The notes beneath the pieces were generated by a model. It saw only the letters and a list, made by a program, of their open reading frames with translations, ran no database searches and was not told the DNA's origin. Positions 31,990 through 44,800 of a stretch of 64,000 nucleotides of DNA are shown here, piece by piece. The DNA lies in assembly GCA_025594325.1 (NCBI GenBank), contig JANHCV010000002.1, positions 1 through 64,000 of the forward strand, read 5' to 3'. A program made the translations under genes and the position numbers. This DNA is from Blastocladiella emersonii ATCC 22665 (taxonomy: Eukaryota; Blastocladiomycota; Blastocladiomycetes; Blastocladiales; Blastocladiaceae). How positions within the stretch are numbered: position 1 is the stretch's first letter; each line of letters starts with the position of its first letter.

Positions 31990-33513
31990 ATGAACGCTTC
32001 TCGGCCATCACCGCGGGCACCCGCCTTCTTCGCCCTCCTCCTCACGGCGACGGCGGCCGTGGCCACCCTGGCGGTGGTGCACGGCGCGCCGCTGCGCACC
32101 GAGGCCGACCCGGCGGCGGCCGTGGCCCGGATGCAGCACGCGACCAACGTCGACAACTCGTTCTCGCTCAACTTTGCGTGCACGGCGCCGGGCACCAACA
32201 CGGGCTTCTGCGGGCGGGCCGAGGCGGCGCTGACGCGGGCGGCGCGGCGCATCGCGTCCGAGTTCAAGTTCCGGCGCACGATCCGGGTCTCGGCGCGCAT
32301 GTTCCTGCCGTGCAACACGACGACGCCCGCGGCCGACTGCCCGCAGAAGGGCGTGCTCGGGTCGGCGTGGGTCGCGCAGCGCGTGCCCGTGCGGCACCGC
32401 GACGACGGCGTCACGTACATGTACCCGACGGCCGTGCTCAAGCAGCTCGACTTCCCCGAGGCCGACAAGGGCCAGGTCGTGTGGCCCGACGCCGACGTGT
32501 ACGCCGAGTTCAACACGCTGCGCAACTGGTGGTTCACCGACGACCCCGACCCGATCAAGTCGGACCAGCGTGACCTCGAGCGCACCATGACGCACGAGCT
32601 GCTGCACGGCCTCGGCTTCGGCGACGACTCGGCCATGTCGTTCCCGGTCCCCGCACCCGCGCAGAGCGGCGGGTCCACGGCCGCGCAGGCGCCGCTCATG
32701 CTGATGCCGTACTGGGAGTCGACGCCGCCGAGCGTGCAGCCGCCGCCGGCTGACGCGGCGGGGACGCAGACGTGGAATAACCCGAACGTGTGGTACCGCA
32801 TGGCGCGGCCGACGCTGTGGACGCGCTTCATGCTCGTCAGCGGGACGCCGGCGCCGTGGATCGTGGGCAACCTCACGGCGATTGCCGAGGCCGCGGTCAA
32901 GGACCGCCGCGTCACGCCGACCTCGGGCTCGGGCGCCGACGCCGTGTACTCGCCACAGTCCATGGTCGCCGCGATTGCGGGCCACCGGACGGGCGGCGCG
33001 CTGCTGACGGCCCTGGGCGACGCCGGGACCAAGGCAGGGTCGGTCATCTACGACCCGACGCTGTGGCCGCCGGGCGCACCGTCCAACCTGCCCAAGCTGA
33101 CGATTGAGAGCGGTCTGCGGCCGTTCCTGCCCGGCAGCTCGATCGGGCACGTCACGCAGGCGGCCAACACCACGGCCGACTTCCTCATGGTGTACCAGGT
33201 CACGTCGCAGTCGCTGCCCGGGTCGATTGCGGCGACGCGCGCGCCCGCGTCCGGGATCGGGCCCGCGACCAAGGCGGCCATGGTGGCGCTCGGGTACACG
33301 CCGCGCGAGTCCAACGACTGGGTGAGCCGCGCCAGCGTCGCGGCCATCGTTCCCGAGGCGCTGCGGGCACCGGGCACCGAAAAGGACACGGGCCGCAATG
33401 ACGGGAGCGCGCCGCCGCCGTCGGGCACGTCGTCGTCGAGTGCGGTGAAACGGGCCGGCGGCGCAGCGGCCGCGACGCTCGCGGTCGCCGTTGCATTGGC
33501 GGTGCTGGGGTAA
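31990..33513 (+). CDS. Secreted, probably GPI-anchored metalloprotease (HExxHxxGxxD)
   Basis: A 507-aa intronless protein starting at the ATG at 31990. It has an N-terminal signal sequence (FFALLLTATAAVATLAVVHG). The zinc motif HELLHGLGFGD spans residues 202-212: His202, Glu203 and His206 plus Asp212 at the third-ligand position of a metzincin-type HExxHxxGxx(H/D) motif. Several Cys residues precede it (FACTAPGTNTGFC, LPCNTTT ... DCPQK). The C-terminus ends with a Ser-rich segment and a hydrophobic tail with no cytoplasmic extension (AAAATLAVAVALAVLG), the form of a GPI-attachment signal. I know no named subfamily; related uncharacterised secreted metalloproteins occur in zoosporic fungi and oomycetes. 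The likely role is extracellular or cell-surface proteolysis. Confidence 0.8.
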   Translation: MNASRPSPRAPAFFALLLTATAAVATLAVVHGAPLRTEADPAAAVARMQHATNVDNSFSLNFACTAPGTNTGFCGRAEAALTRAARRIASEFKFRRTIRVSARMFLPCNTTTPAADCPQKGVLGSAWVAQRVPVRHRDDGVTYMYPTAVLKQLDFPEADKGQVVWPDADVYAEFNTLRNWWFTDDPDPIKSDQRDLERTMTHELLHGLGFGDDSAMSFPVPAPAQSGGSTAAQAPLMLMPYWESTPPSVQPPPADAAGTQTWNNPNVWYRMARPTLWTRFMLVSGTPAPWIVGNLTAIAEAAVKDRRVTPTSGSGADAVYSPQSMVAAIAGHRTGGALLTALGDAGTKAGSVIYDPTLWPPGAPSNLPKLTIESGLRPFLPGSSIGHVTQAANTTADFLMVYQVTSQSLPGSIAATRAPASGIGPATKAAMVALGYTPRESNDWVSRASVAAIVPEALRAPGTEKDTGRNDGSAPPPSGTSSSSAVKRAGGAAAATLAVAVALAVLG

Positions 33514-33699
33514 ATAAGTTGATATCAAACAGGCTTAGCTGCATTCCCAGAAGCGCATCTGTGTATCAAAAGGTGGCGGCGGTGGAGGTGTGTGTGAAGC
33601 TAGGGGTAGGATGCAAATGGTACATGGTCCGTTGCACGCGCAGGCATGAGCGGCAGCGGGCGACGGGACGAGGTGCTCGCGCAGGCGCACGAATGACGC

Positions 33700-34011
33700 T
33701 TAGAGGCGGACGAACTTGCCCGAGACGGCGGCGACGTTGACGCCCTCGCTGGTGCCGACGGTCTTGATGGGCTCGCCCTGGCAGTTCTCGCGCGGGTAGA
33801 AGGCAAAGGTGTAGCCGGCCTTGACCTTGACGTCGACGACGGCGGCCGTGGGGTCGAGCGACAGGCACGTCTCGGTGGTGTCGCGGGCGAACGGGTGCGC
33901 CTTGTAGCCCGACGAGTACGACAGCTGCGCCGTGATGATCTCGGCCGAGGCGCTCGAGGTGGCGGCGGCGGCGACGAGGGCGGTGGCGGCGACGAGCGAG
34001 GTGAACTTCAT
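33700..34011 (-). CDS. Small secreted protein, function unknown
   Basis: A 103-aa protein begins at the ATG at 34011 with a clear signal peptide (KFTSLVAATALVAAAATSSASA). The mature part is about 80 residues, with two cysteines (ETCLSLDP and RENCQGEP) that could form one disulfide, and Tyr/Phe/Val-rich beta-type sequence (VDVKVKAGYTFAFYP). A longer in-frame extension upstream lacks an ATG and is low complexity, so it was excluded. It is convergent with the metalloprotease gene, with 186 bp between the stops. Size and composition fit fungal small secreted proteins, but no function can be assigned. Confidence 0.7.
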   Translation of the reverse strand: MKFTSLVAATALVAAAATSSASAEIITAQLSYSSGYKAHPFARDTTETCLSLDPTAAVVDVKVKAGYTFAFYPRENCQGEPIKTVGTSEGVNVAAVSGKFVRL

Positions 34012-34701
34012 GGTGTTGATTCGTTGCGCAAGGTGCAATACAGTCTGGCGGGTGGGAGAGCGAGGACCGGCTGCGGTGCGGCCTCGCTGGAAAACCTTGC
34101 CCGGGTCGCTGCCAAGGCCCGACCGCCGTCGGCTTGGGTGTGTGGACAACGCCCGCCCCCGTTTGAGTTGAGTTGGCTGCTGCTCCTTACGGTCACGGCC
34201 AACGACCGCGCTGCGGTGGCGGTCCGCAGCAGCAGCGACCAACCGAGGCGGGCTCGCCCCGAGGATCGGCATGGCAGGGCGGGGCCCGGCTGATCTCACG
34301 CGACCCGTGTCTCCCGACGCGCGACGCGTCTCGCACCTGCCCCGTCGCGTTGCGCCGTGCGCCGCGGCCCTGTCTCCCTCGCTATCGCCTGCGCCGCTCT
34401 GGAACCCTGCCGCCGCGGGCAAGGAACAAGCTCACGCGACGCGGCGCGACGCGACGCGAGGAACAAGCATGATGGCCTCGCCGCCCGCGCGGCGCGCTCG
34501 CCGTCGCGGCGGCCACAACCTCGCAGACGTTACAAATGGGCCGGCCCCTGCCCTCCCTCCCCGACGACGCTACACGCTGCTGCCGCCCTTCCGTGACAAC
34601 GTAGACGCTCATACAGTCGCCTAGACCGCGCGCTGCCGTGCCGCCCTCCTCCATTACCCTCCACTACACTCGATACACGCACCCCCGCACGAATTGCAAC
34701 C
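34012..34701. other. Divergent intergenic region, no gene seen
   Basis: A 690-bp spacer between the small secreted protein and the GMD gene. Composition is GC-rich and open frames are short and overlapping. A CTCCACTACACTCGATACACGC pyrimidine-rich stretch (split here by codon-free context) just upstream of GMD is leader-like. Confidence 0.45.
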
Positions 34702-36088
<1,387 letters not shown>

Positions 36089-36333
36089 GCAGCTGTCATC
36101 CCTCCCATCATCCGACTTTTGACTCCCTCTTGCATACAATCATCTCTTCATCCTCTGCTCCCTGACGTGTCGCGCGCTGCGAGGTGTGGTCGGCAGGTCG
36201 AACGCCACCCGACTCCGCCGACGCAAGGGTGGCTCGGCTCGACTTGCCTTGCTCGCGAAGGCCGACCTTCTTCATTTCCCCTCCCGCAGCAGACTCGCAT
36301 CAACCGGTTGCAACGCATCGACCTCGCCTCGCC

Positions 36334-37593
36334 ATGAGCACATACGCGGCGCTGTCCCTGCCGAGCGGCGACACGGGGTTCGGGCTCGACTCGCCATCGT
36401 CGTCCGGGTCGGGGAACAGCGGCCTGGTCCTTGGCCTGATCCTGGCGGCCATCATCACCTTCCTCCTGGTACGTGTGCTCGGCCGCAGATATCACCACCC
36501 GTGGCTCACGCGGGCCTCGGGCCTGATCGTGTGTGTGTAGGCCGTCGTCATGACCATCATCGCGCGGCGCAAGCGGCAGCGGCTCGACGGCAAGGAGCCC
36601 GGCCCGCTTCTCGGGTTCCTCGACCCGCTGCTGCCGGCGTCGTTCCAGCACCGGTTCCGGCGCGCGCCCGAGCGCGACCTCGAGTCGCCGGGCAGCAGCG
36701 ACACGGACTCGACGACCACCAACCGGCTGTACCCGACATCGACGACCATGGCGCGGGCGCGCGCATCGCGGCTGCTGGCGGCGCTCCCGCTCCCAGAGTT
36801 CGTGGCCGCGGGCCACGTCGCAGCGGCGCCGCTCTCGTTCGGCGTGGCGCCGACGGCGGCGTACATTCACCTCGCAGCGCGCGCCGGCAGCGACCAGGCG
36901 GTCGACCGTGCGGCGGCCGTGTGGAACATGGGCGTGGCGACGGCCGAGGCGCGCGTGGCCGCGTTCCTCGGCGGCTCGGCGGCAACGGACGGGCCGACGC
37001 GAGCGCGGATCCTGGCCGTGGTGGGCCGCGCCGTGGCCGGGTCGCTCGAGGCACTGCCGCGCACCACGTCGCTGTTCCCCGAGGTACCCGCGCGCGGGCG
37101 GGCGACGGACGCGGACGTGGTGCAGGCGTACGCGGGACTCGACGGCGAGACGCGGCGGCTCGACCCCGATGCGGCACCGTCGGCCGCGTCGTCGGCGTTG
37201 GGCACGGTGCGCAGCAACGCCTTCTGGGACGCGGTGGCGCCCATCGTCGGGCGGGCGCAGGCCGTGGTGGACGCGGCGCTCGGGACGTCGGCCGTGGCCG
37301 TGGCGGCAACCGTGTCGCCCGGATCGACGGGCAACGGGCGCATCGACGTGGCGGCGGTCGTGCATGCGGCGCTGCTGGGCGTGATCCGGGCCAAGGCGGT
37401 GCGGCCGTTCGTCGCGGTCGTGCACGCGGTGGCGGGCGCGCCCGTGGTGCCCGGGGTGATGCTCGTGGTCGGCGGCGAGCCCATGGGCACGCACACGCAC
37501 GCGCAGCGCACCGTGGCCAAGCCCGTGTACCCGGGGCTCGTGGACCTCGTCGACGGGTCGGTGATCGTGCCCTGCCTCGTCACGGCGGCGTAG
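36334..37593 (+). CDS. Single-pass membrane protein of unknown function
   Basis: Two exons (36334-36468, 36541-37593; intron 72 nt, GTACGT...TAG, phase 0) give 395 aa. One hydrophobic helix at about residues 28-52 (LVLGLILAAIITFLL then AVVMTII) spans the splice junction and is followed by a basic stop-transfer patch (ARRKRQR). The remaining 340 residues, probably cytoplasmic, are Ala/Val/Gly-rich without recognisable motifs (for example NMGVATAEARVAAFLG, VVGGEPMG). I do not recognise the family. Removal of the intron restores the hydrophobic segment, which supports the model. Confidence 0.7.
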
Positions 37594-37803
37594 TGCTCCG
37601 ACGAGCGACGGCGGCCGCGGCGGAGCAGGCGCGTTCCCTCTACCCTACCCTAGTCTATCTGTACCCATAGCGCGCGCTCGCCACCGCTCGTGGCCGCTTT
37701 CGAAGCAACAAGAGAAATTGGCGACTGGTAGCGTTAGGAACTGCTCCCCGCTGTGCTGGGCTTTCAACCCCACTCCTCCCCCACCCCTCCCCCACCCAAC
37801 CCG

Positions 37804-37883
37804 ACTCAACCTCAACCTCAACTCGACCTCAACTCAACCTCAACTCAACCTCAACCTCAACCTGAACCTCAACTCAACTCAAC
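37804..37883. repeat. CTCAAC-rich hexameric minisatellite
   Basis: About 13 imperfect units of CTCAAC/CTCAACC with single-base variants (CTCGAC, CTGAAC). The C-rich, two-A pattern loosely resembles the terminal AAACCT repeat but differs in sequence, so a telomeric origin is speculative. Confidence 0.75.
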
Positions 37884-38323
37884 CCTTCAGCGCGTCGATG
37901 AGAGATATGAGAGATATATGCGCTGCGCGTCGTGGTTAACGTCAAGTGCTAGAAAACGTGGGATCAGAGATGCGATCAAGTCAAGAAAGCAGGTTGAGTA
38001 TGACGCGCGAGGCGCGTCGGTTCAGCGGAGCGTCGTGACGGCGATGGAGCCTACGAAACGGACCGCGAGGTCCCGCAGCACGTCGCAGCGACCGCGCGGT
38101 CTGGATCGCGCTTCAGCGGGCGCGGCCTCCCTTGTTCGGCTAGCGCGTCATGCGAGGCGGGCGTGCCGGTGAAGCCGCCGCCACCGACCGACCTTCCGGA
38201 GGTGAGGGCAGGCAGCATCGCAGCGGGCAGGGCAGCCGACTCCCTCGCACGACACGGCCGCCGTTGACGCTGCCGCTGCCGCTCCCGCTCACCGCTTGAC
38301 GCGCCCCGCCTCTGCCTGAAATC

Positions 38324-38330
38324 TATAAAG
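38324..38330 (+). promoter_or_regulatory. TATA-like element upstream of the 364-aa gene
   Basis: TATAAAG preceded by AAATC in an otherwise GC-rich stretch, 531 bp upstream of the ATG. It implies a long leader or an unseen 5' intron. Confidence 0.4.
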
Positions 38331-38854
38331 AGCCCCGCCGGCTCCTCCGCCTCGGCTCCTCCTCCCTGCTCTCGCTCTCCATCATCCATCACGGTCGTCG
38401 CTCTGCGAACGCAGCCTGCGCCACCCGCGTCGTCCGAGACCCCGGCCATCACGCCCGCAATCCTGTGCCCGCACCTCCGCGTCCGGCCGCGTCCGTGCCC
38501 TTGATTGCGCGCCGGCCATCGTGTATCCTCGCGCTGTCCGTGCCCGCCCGCCATCGAGTATCGGCCGACCACATCGATCGCGACCGTGACGCTTCGGCGG
38601 CGCGTCCCCCATCCCCCGTCGAGTGTCCACCCGCGCCTCGTCGCTTCCCACGACCGAGTACGTCTACTTTCTTCCACGCCCGTCTGCGCGGCGCCGACAT
38701 CTCCCGCGCGGATGGCTCATTGTGGAGTCTGACCTCGGCCCGTGCTCGTGTTGGACTCACGGGGTGCCGACCGCGCGTTCTAGACCGCCGCGTGATTCCG
38801 ATCCGCCGCTGATCCCGCGCCAAACATCTCTCCCCCGCCCCACTCCTCGCGCCA

Positions 38855-39949
38855 ATGGATCGCAACCGCGACCACGGCCACCCTGCCCGCCTCACCCGCG
38901 GACCCGCCGACCCGGACCCCCGCCCGTGCACCATCGTCACGGCGCACGGCTTCCACGTCAGCGTCCAGCCCCTCGCCCCGCCAGCCTCCCCAACCACCGC
39001 CACCGAGCGCGCCGATCCCGCGTCCGCACCGGCCCCGACCGCCGTTGTCGTGGCCGCCGTCCACAACGGGTCCGAGGCCCACCTGCACCTCGACGCGTCC
39101 ACGGGCCCCGCCGGGTCCGCTGCCCCGCTCGTCGTCACGGTCGGCCGCCGCTCGTCGCCTTCCTCGTCCGCCGCGCTCGACCGCACCGCCGCCGTCGTCC
39201 TCGTCCCCTCCGCCGGACCCGACTCGCCATGGCACCCGGTCCGCGCCCTCAACTTTGCCCCCGACTCGCCCGCCGCCTTTGTCAGCAAGGACGGCAGTGC
39301 GTTTGCCTCGACCGTCCTCCCCGCTGCCGCCACGGACGGCGCGAGTGCGGCGCTGCCGAGCGCAACCCGTTTCCGCGTCGAGTTCTGGCCGCTCGCCACC
39401 ACGAGCCCGGCCGCGGGCGCACCGCCGCGGTGCGCTGCGCCGACGCCCGTGGCCGCCGTCACGGTTCTCGTGCGCTGGTCTACCGGTGCGCTGCCAGGTG
39501 CGGGCGAGCCCGACCTGGCCGCGCCAGTGTCGCCGCCCGCCTCCAACGCGTCCTCGTCGCCGCAGCCGGCCCTCTACCACTCGGGCGCTGTCGCCGACTC
39601 GAACCAGGGCGAGTGGATGTACCCGTCACCGCCCTCGGCGCTCCTCCCGCGCCGCCGGCACCACCACGACGCGCCCGCGCGGCCGAGCCCATACGACCGA
39701 CCGCCGCTCCGCTCGCCACCGCGCAAGCGGGCCGCCCCGCCGCCGCCGCATCAGCCGCTGCCGCCCGTCCCGCTCGAGCCCAACCCGAGCGTCTACGTGC
39801 CGGCCGTCGGCGGTGCCTCGCGCGCCCGGCTCCCGTCCACCACGTCCGCCACCTCGGTGAGCGCGAGCACCGCGGCCGCGAGCATGGCCAAGGCCGCGGC
39901 TGCGCGCTGGATGCAGGGTGCCGCCGCCGCACCGTCGATGCTGCGCTGA
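38855..39949 (+). CDS. Low-complexity protein of unknown function
   Basis: A 364-aa intronless frame from the ATG at 38855. The first 215 residues contain alternating hydrophobic beta-like segments (PTAVVVAAVHNG, APLVVTVGRR, AAVVLVPSAG, RVEFWPLAT, VAAVTVLVRWS) that could be a beta-sandwich domain. The rest is Pro/Ser/Ala-rich and basic (RKRAAPPPPHQPLP) and probably disordered. No signal peptide, membrane helix or known motif is visible. A basic disordered tail would fit a nucleic-acid-associated or scaffold protein, but nothing confirms this. The equally long antisense frame has no ATG-led domain and was treated as a shadow. Confidence 0.6.
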   Translation: MDRNRDHGHPARLTRGPADPDPRPCTIVTAHGFHVSVQPLAPPASPTTATERADPASAPAPTAVVVAAVHNGSEAHLHLDASTGPAGSAAPLVVTVGRRSSPSSSAALDRTAAVVLVPSAGPDSPWHPVRALNFAPDSPAAFVSKDGSAFASTVLPAAATDGASAALPSATRFRVEFWPLATTSPAAGAPPRCAAPTPVAAVTVLVRWSTGALPGAGEPDLAAPVSPPASNASSSPQPALYHSGAVADSNQGEWMYPSPPSALLPRRRHHHDAPARPSPYDRPPLRSPPRKRAAPPPPHQPLPPVPLEPNPSVYVPAVGGASRARLPSTTSATSVSASTAAASMAKAAAARWMQGAAAAPSMLR

Positions 39950-40099
39950 GCTTGGATGGCGAGAAGTGTAACGAGAACGAAGAGAATAACCATCATCGAA
40001 TCGACTTGGTCCGTGTATAAAATCAGTTTTTGCTCTCCATCTCTTGTCTTGTGTGTGTCTATACCGCCGTCTAGATGACGCGCTCTAGTCGTGCGTGAT

Positions 40100-41148
40100 C
40101 TACGCGCCGGCGTACCCCGAGGTCGCCGTGGCGCGCGGCTTCACGAGGACCTTGACGCCAGGGGCCGCCCCGCTCCGCGAACCCGAAGCCGACGACGTGC
40201 TGCTCGTGGCGGTGCCCTGGCGCCGGGGCGAGGTCGCTGGCGCGCGCTGCTGCTGCGAGGGCCGGCGCGGCGACGTGGGCGAGGTCGGCGGGCTGCCCAC
40301 GTACTCGCGCGACAGCGACCGGTCGAGCGTCGAGTTGCCCGACCGCGGCGTGTCGCCGAACGCGGCGCCGTCCGTCGACGAGCCGTACGGCACCGTGAAG
40401 GTCCACCCGAACGTGAGGCCCGTCTACACGCGAGAGTTGGGAAAAGTGAGTAAGCGAGGGTTGCAGCGAGCACGAGTTGCGGGGGATGTCGCACAATCAG
40501 GCCATCCTTGATGAACATGAGGAGCACGGCCACGTCGCCGACGCGCAGCATGGACGGCGTCAGCACGACCTTGACAAAGATCTCGGTCAAGATGTAGACG
40601 AGCGTGACGCTGAACAGCAGGTCGCGGTACCACGACGGGTACACGGGGGCGCGCTGGACCTTGGTCGCCGAGTACTCGCGCTTGGCGACGAGCACCGTGG
40701 CCGACAGCATGACGAGGGCGAGGATCATCCACACGCCGACCATGGCGAGCAGCAGCGCGTAGTCGACGCCCACGTCGTTGGTCAGCTTGGACGGCACGGT
40801 GCGGCGCGGGCCCTCGGCGGTGCCCGTCGGCGACATGGCGCGCCCCACCACGGCGCCGCGCGACGAGGACCCGTCCTCGAGCCCGGCCCGCGCGTACGCA
40901 TCGGTCAGCGTGCCGTCCCAGTTGGTCGTCGTTACGTAGAAGTAGGCCAGGTAGCCGTTCCACCCGAGGATGGCGAGCGGCAGAGCCTACATGAACCACG
41001 GGCGTGTGCGTCAGCCCGTGGTGTCGTGGTGGCTTCGGCCGCATCGGGCATGGCGGCGGTAGCGGGGCGGAGGCGGCGGCGGCGCCACGGTCGCGTCGAT
41101 GCGCACCACTAGCAAGGTGTAGATGACGGCGCGGAGTCCCTGGAGCAT
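40100..41148 (-). CDS. Predicted multi-pass membrane protein, function unknown
   Basis: Three exons (41148-41107, 40986-40495, 40423-40100; introns of 120 and 71 nt, donors GTGCGC and GTGCGA) give 285 aa. Four hydrophobic segments are predicted: at about residues 5-35 (VIYTLLV then ALPLAILGWNGYLAYFY), 72-98 (ALLLAMVGVWMILALVML), 120-142 (LLFSVTLVYILTEIFVKVVL) and 148-162 (VGDVAVLLMFI). A Ser/Thr/Pro-rich tail with RSGNSTLDRSLSREY follows and could be phosphorylated. No family recognised. Codon phase is kept across both junctions, supporting the splice model, although exon 1 is short and its donor choice is not unique. Confidence 0.65.
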
Positions 41149-41810
41149 GGTGGCGATCGCGTTGCGGGTCAATCAAAGTTTAAGATGCATGAAGCAACAT
41201 CGCGGGAGGGATGACGAGGGGAGAGCGGGCGGGTCGGGCGCCGCCGCCGCAGCCCACCATCGGCGAGGCGGGGCGACACACGGGCGAAGATGCGTCGCGC
41301 GAGTTCGGCGCGGAGGCGAAGGGGGACGACGGGTGGGCGGCCCCAGGTTGATGCTCGGATCAGAACAAACTCTGTCGCGGCCGCAGCGGTTACAGGACCT
41401 GCATGGGCACGCCGCATCGGTGCAATACTGTATTCATCGAGCGCGCCTGACGACGACGGCGACGAAGTCGACCAGAAGAGATCCCGGTGTGGGGCGTGGA
41501 GGGCACATGGATGCGTTGGGCGAGGGGTCCACAGATGTGCCCCACAATCGGTATTTGGCGTACATCAGCTTCATGGGATTTGATATCCGCGGAGAGCCGG
41601 TTGCGGACGGAAGAGGAGAACGGCGAGAGGAGAGGCGCGACCGAGCGGGGCGAAGCGAAAGCGAAAGCGAAAGCGACGCGTCGAGCCGCGCGTGTGGCGC
41701 CGATCCATCATGTGACGCATCGCGAGCGCTGTTGGCCTCGTCGCTTCGTTGGCCTCGTTTCCTGCCCGCTCGCGCCGGATCTGCGCGGTCCAACCCCATG
41801 CATCGGTGAT
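41149..41810. other. Divergent intergenic region with (GAAAGC) microrepeat
   Basis: A 662-bp spacer between the membrane-protein gene and the ValRS gene. It contains a short GCGAAA/GCGAAAGC run near 41651-41675. A 45-codon minus-strand frame beginning MKLMYAKYRLWG at about 41573 has no homologue I know and was not called. Confidence 0.45.
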
Positions 41811-44800
41811 ATGAACATGCTGAGAGCGTGCAGGAGTCTTGCCGCGCGCCATCGCGTCGCTTTCCGCCTCCCGCAGCGGAACCTGTCGAGCTACGATGCC
41901 GTATGCCACTCCTGCGGGTCCCAGTGCAACAACACCCGCTCACAGGCATAAGCTGTCTAGTCGGCCGTCGAGTCCAAGTGGCAGACGCTGTGGCGCGAAC
42001 AGCCCGCTGCACCGAGAGGCCCCAACCGCGATGGGTCGGCCGACTTCTCCATGGTCTTCCCGCCGCCCAACGTCACAGGGAACCTTCACTGCGGCCACGC
42101 TCTGACCGTCGCCGTCCAGGATGCCATGGTGCGCTGGAACAAGCTGCACGCCCGCTCCGCCAAGTGGATTCCGGGCACCGACCACGCGGGCATCGCGACC
42201 CAGTCGGTCGTGGAGAAGCAGCTCGCCAAGCGCGGATTGGTACGCCATCTACCTTTTTGCGGTCCAAGCGACCTGACTGACCGTCCCCTAACGACACCGT
42301 AGCCGATGCGCCAGGACCTCGGCCGCGACGCCTTCCTCGAGCACGTGTGGGCGTGGAAGAACAAGCACGGCGACCACATCAACTCGCAGCTGCGCGCCCT
42401 TGGCGCCGATTTCGCGTGGAACGACGCCTTCTTCACCCTCGACGCTCCGCGTTCGCGCATCGTTCGCGACGCCTTTGTCGCGCTGCACGACCGCGGCCTC
42501 GTCTACCGCGCCACGCGTCTCGTGCACTGGTGCCCCGCCCTCGAGACCGCCATCTCCGACATGGAGGTCGATCATCTCCAGATCGACGGCCCCACCGAGA
42601 TACGCACCCCGCGCGGCAACGTCACCGCCGGTCTCATGCACCGCTTCGCCTACCCAGTCGAGCCTCTGCCCGGCTCATCCACGGCTGAGACCGAATTCCT
42701 CGAGGTCGCCACCACGCGCGTCGAGACCATGCTCGGCGATATGGCCGTCGCCGTGCACCCGACGGACCCGCGCTACGCCCACCTCGTCGGCCGCACCCTC
42801 CGCCACCCGCTGCGCAGCGACCTGCGCATCCCCGTCATCGCTGATGCACACGTCGACCCAGAGCTCGGCACCGGCGCCGTCAAGGTCACCCCCGCCCACG
42901 ACCCCGACGATTTCGCCATTGGCCAGCGCCACAACCTGCCGTCCATCAGCCTGCTGGACGAGCGCGGCAAGCTCACCGCTGCGGGCGGCGTGCCCGAGTG
43001 GACGGGCCTCGACCGGTTCGCCGTCCGCGCCAAGGTCATTGACCGTCTCTCGAAGCTCAACCTGTACCGCGGCGCGCAGCCGCACACCATGCGCCTCGGC
43101 GTGTGCTCGCGGTCCGGCGACATCATCGAGCCGCGCGTCGTCCCGCAGTGGTACGTGCGGTGCGCGCCCATGGCCAACAAGGTCCTTGAGCGCATCGACC
43201 GCGGCGATCTCGTCGTGCTCGGCACGCACGGGGATACTGCCGGCGTGCACGAGCGCGAACTCGTCCGCTGGCTTGAGTCGATGCAGGACTGGTGTGTGTC
43301 GCGCCAGCTGTGGTGGGGCCACCGCATCCCGGCGTTCCGCGCGCCCGGCGCGACTGGCGAGGACGCCTGGCGCGTGCTGCGCGAGGATCCGCGGCCCGAG
43401 GACGGGCTCGTCCAGGACGCCGACGTGCTCGACACGTGGTTCTCGTCGGCGCTCCTCCCGCTGTCAGCCACCAACCCGGACCTCGACCTGTTCGCGCAGG
43501 CCGATGTGCTGCGCCGCGGCCTCGTCAACTACCCGACGTCGCTCCTCGAGACGGGCCAGGACATTCTCTTCTTCTGGGTCGCGCGCATGGCTATGCTGTG
43601 CACCGAGCTCTCGGGCGACGTGCCGTTCCGCCGCGTGCTGCTCCACGGCATGGTGCGCGACGCCCAGGGCCGCAAGATGTCCAAGTCGCTCGGCAACGTC
43701 GTCGACCCGCTCCACGTCATTCGCGGGCGCGGGCTTGAGGATATGATCGAGGATCTGCGCCAGGGCAACCTCCCCGCTCATGAGGTCGCGCGGTACGCCT
43801 GATCCCTCGGTGGGCTGCCGATGTACGGTTCCTGGTGTGACGGTTCGCGCGCGAGTAGGAGCCAGAAGCAGCTGCGCAAGCAGTTCCCCGAGGGCCTCCC
43901 GAGCTGCGGCGCGGACGCGCTCCGGCTCACGCTGCTCGAGTTCTCCTCGGTACGGTTTCGCAGTGACGAACGTCCGTGGCCCAGCTGACGCTCTCGTACC
44001 CCGCACAGTCGCGCCAAATCAACCTCGACGTGACCAAGATCGTGGCCAACTACCACTTTGCCAATAAGCTGTACAACGTGGCCAAGTTCGCCGCGCCGCG
44101 CGTCGCCACGGACAAGGACACGCCGCTCCCCGCGACGCCGTCGCTCACCGACGCGTGGCTCCTGCACCGCGTCCACTGGGCGCTTGGCGCGTGGAACGCC
44201 GGGTACGAGCAGGGCACGACGGGCCGGCCGACGCAGGCTGCCGTGGAGCTCGTCCTCGCCGATCTGTCGGACACGTACATTGAGTTCACCAAGAAGCTCC
44301 CGGCCACCGAGGCGTCGCCGGCCACCCTCGCCGTCGCGGTCCAGTACGCGCTCGCCCTGCTGCACCCGACCATGCCGCACCTCACGGCCGAGCTGTACGA
44401 CGCGCTCTTCGGGGGCCGCCTCGACGCGCTCGCCCTGGCCGATCTCCCGGCCCTCCCGCCACGCGACCAGCTCGCGCAGCACCACGCGACGTTTGACGAC
44501 GTCTGGTCGGTCGTCCGCGCCCTGCGCAAGCGCCCACACGGGACGCCCGCCGACCAGCCGATCCGCGTGCTCGCGGCGGATGCAGCGGTGCGCGCCGCGC
44601 TGCAGGCGCACGCCGACGACGTTGCGCGCGTCGGCCGTGTCCGCTCCATTGTCGTCGAGGACGGCGCATCCCAGACGACGGGCGCGGGCGTCGTGGTCAT
44701 CAACCCGGACCTGCGCGTCGTGTTCCCCGTGGCGACAGCGGCGGCCGAGCAGCTGTCGGGCGGCGCTAACGCCAAGCTCGTGGCCAAGCTCGAGCAGGAC

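Larger units (their letters stand above)
37594..38854. other. 1.26-kb intergenic region with minisatellite and TATA box
   Basis: It holds a CTCAAC-type hexamer minisatellite at 37804-37883 and a TATA box at 38324 for the downstream gene. The stretch 38360-38854 may be a long 5' leader, possibly containing an intron. I see no convincing gene; open frames on either strand are low-complexity. Confidence 0.5.

Noticed and set aside
32008-33528. 506-aa minus-strand frame opposite the metalloprotease
   Set aside because: Arg-rich shadow of a convincing plus-strand gene with signal peptide and zinc motif.
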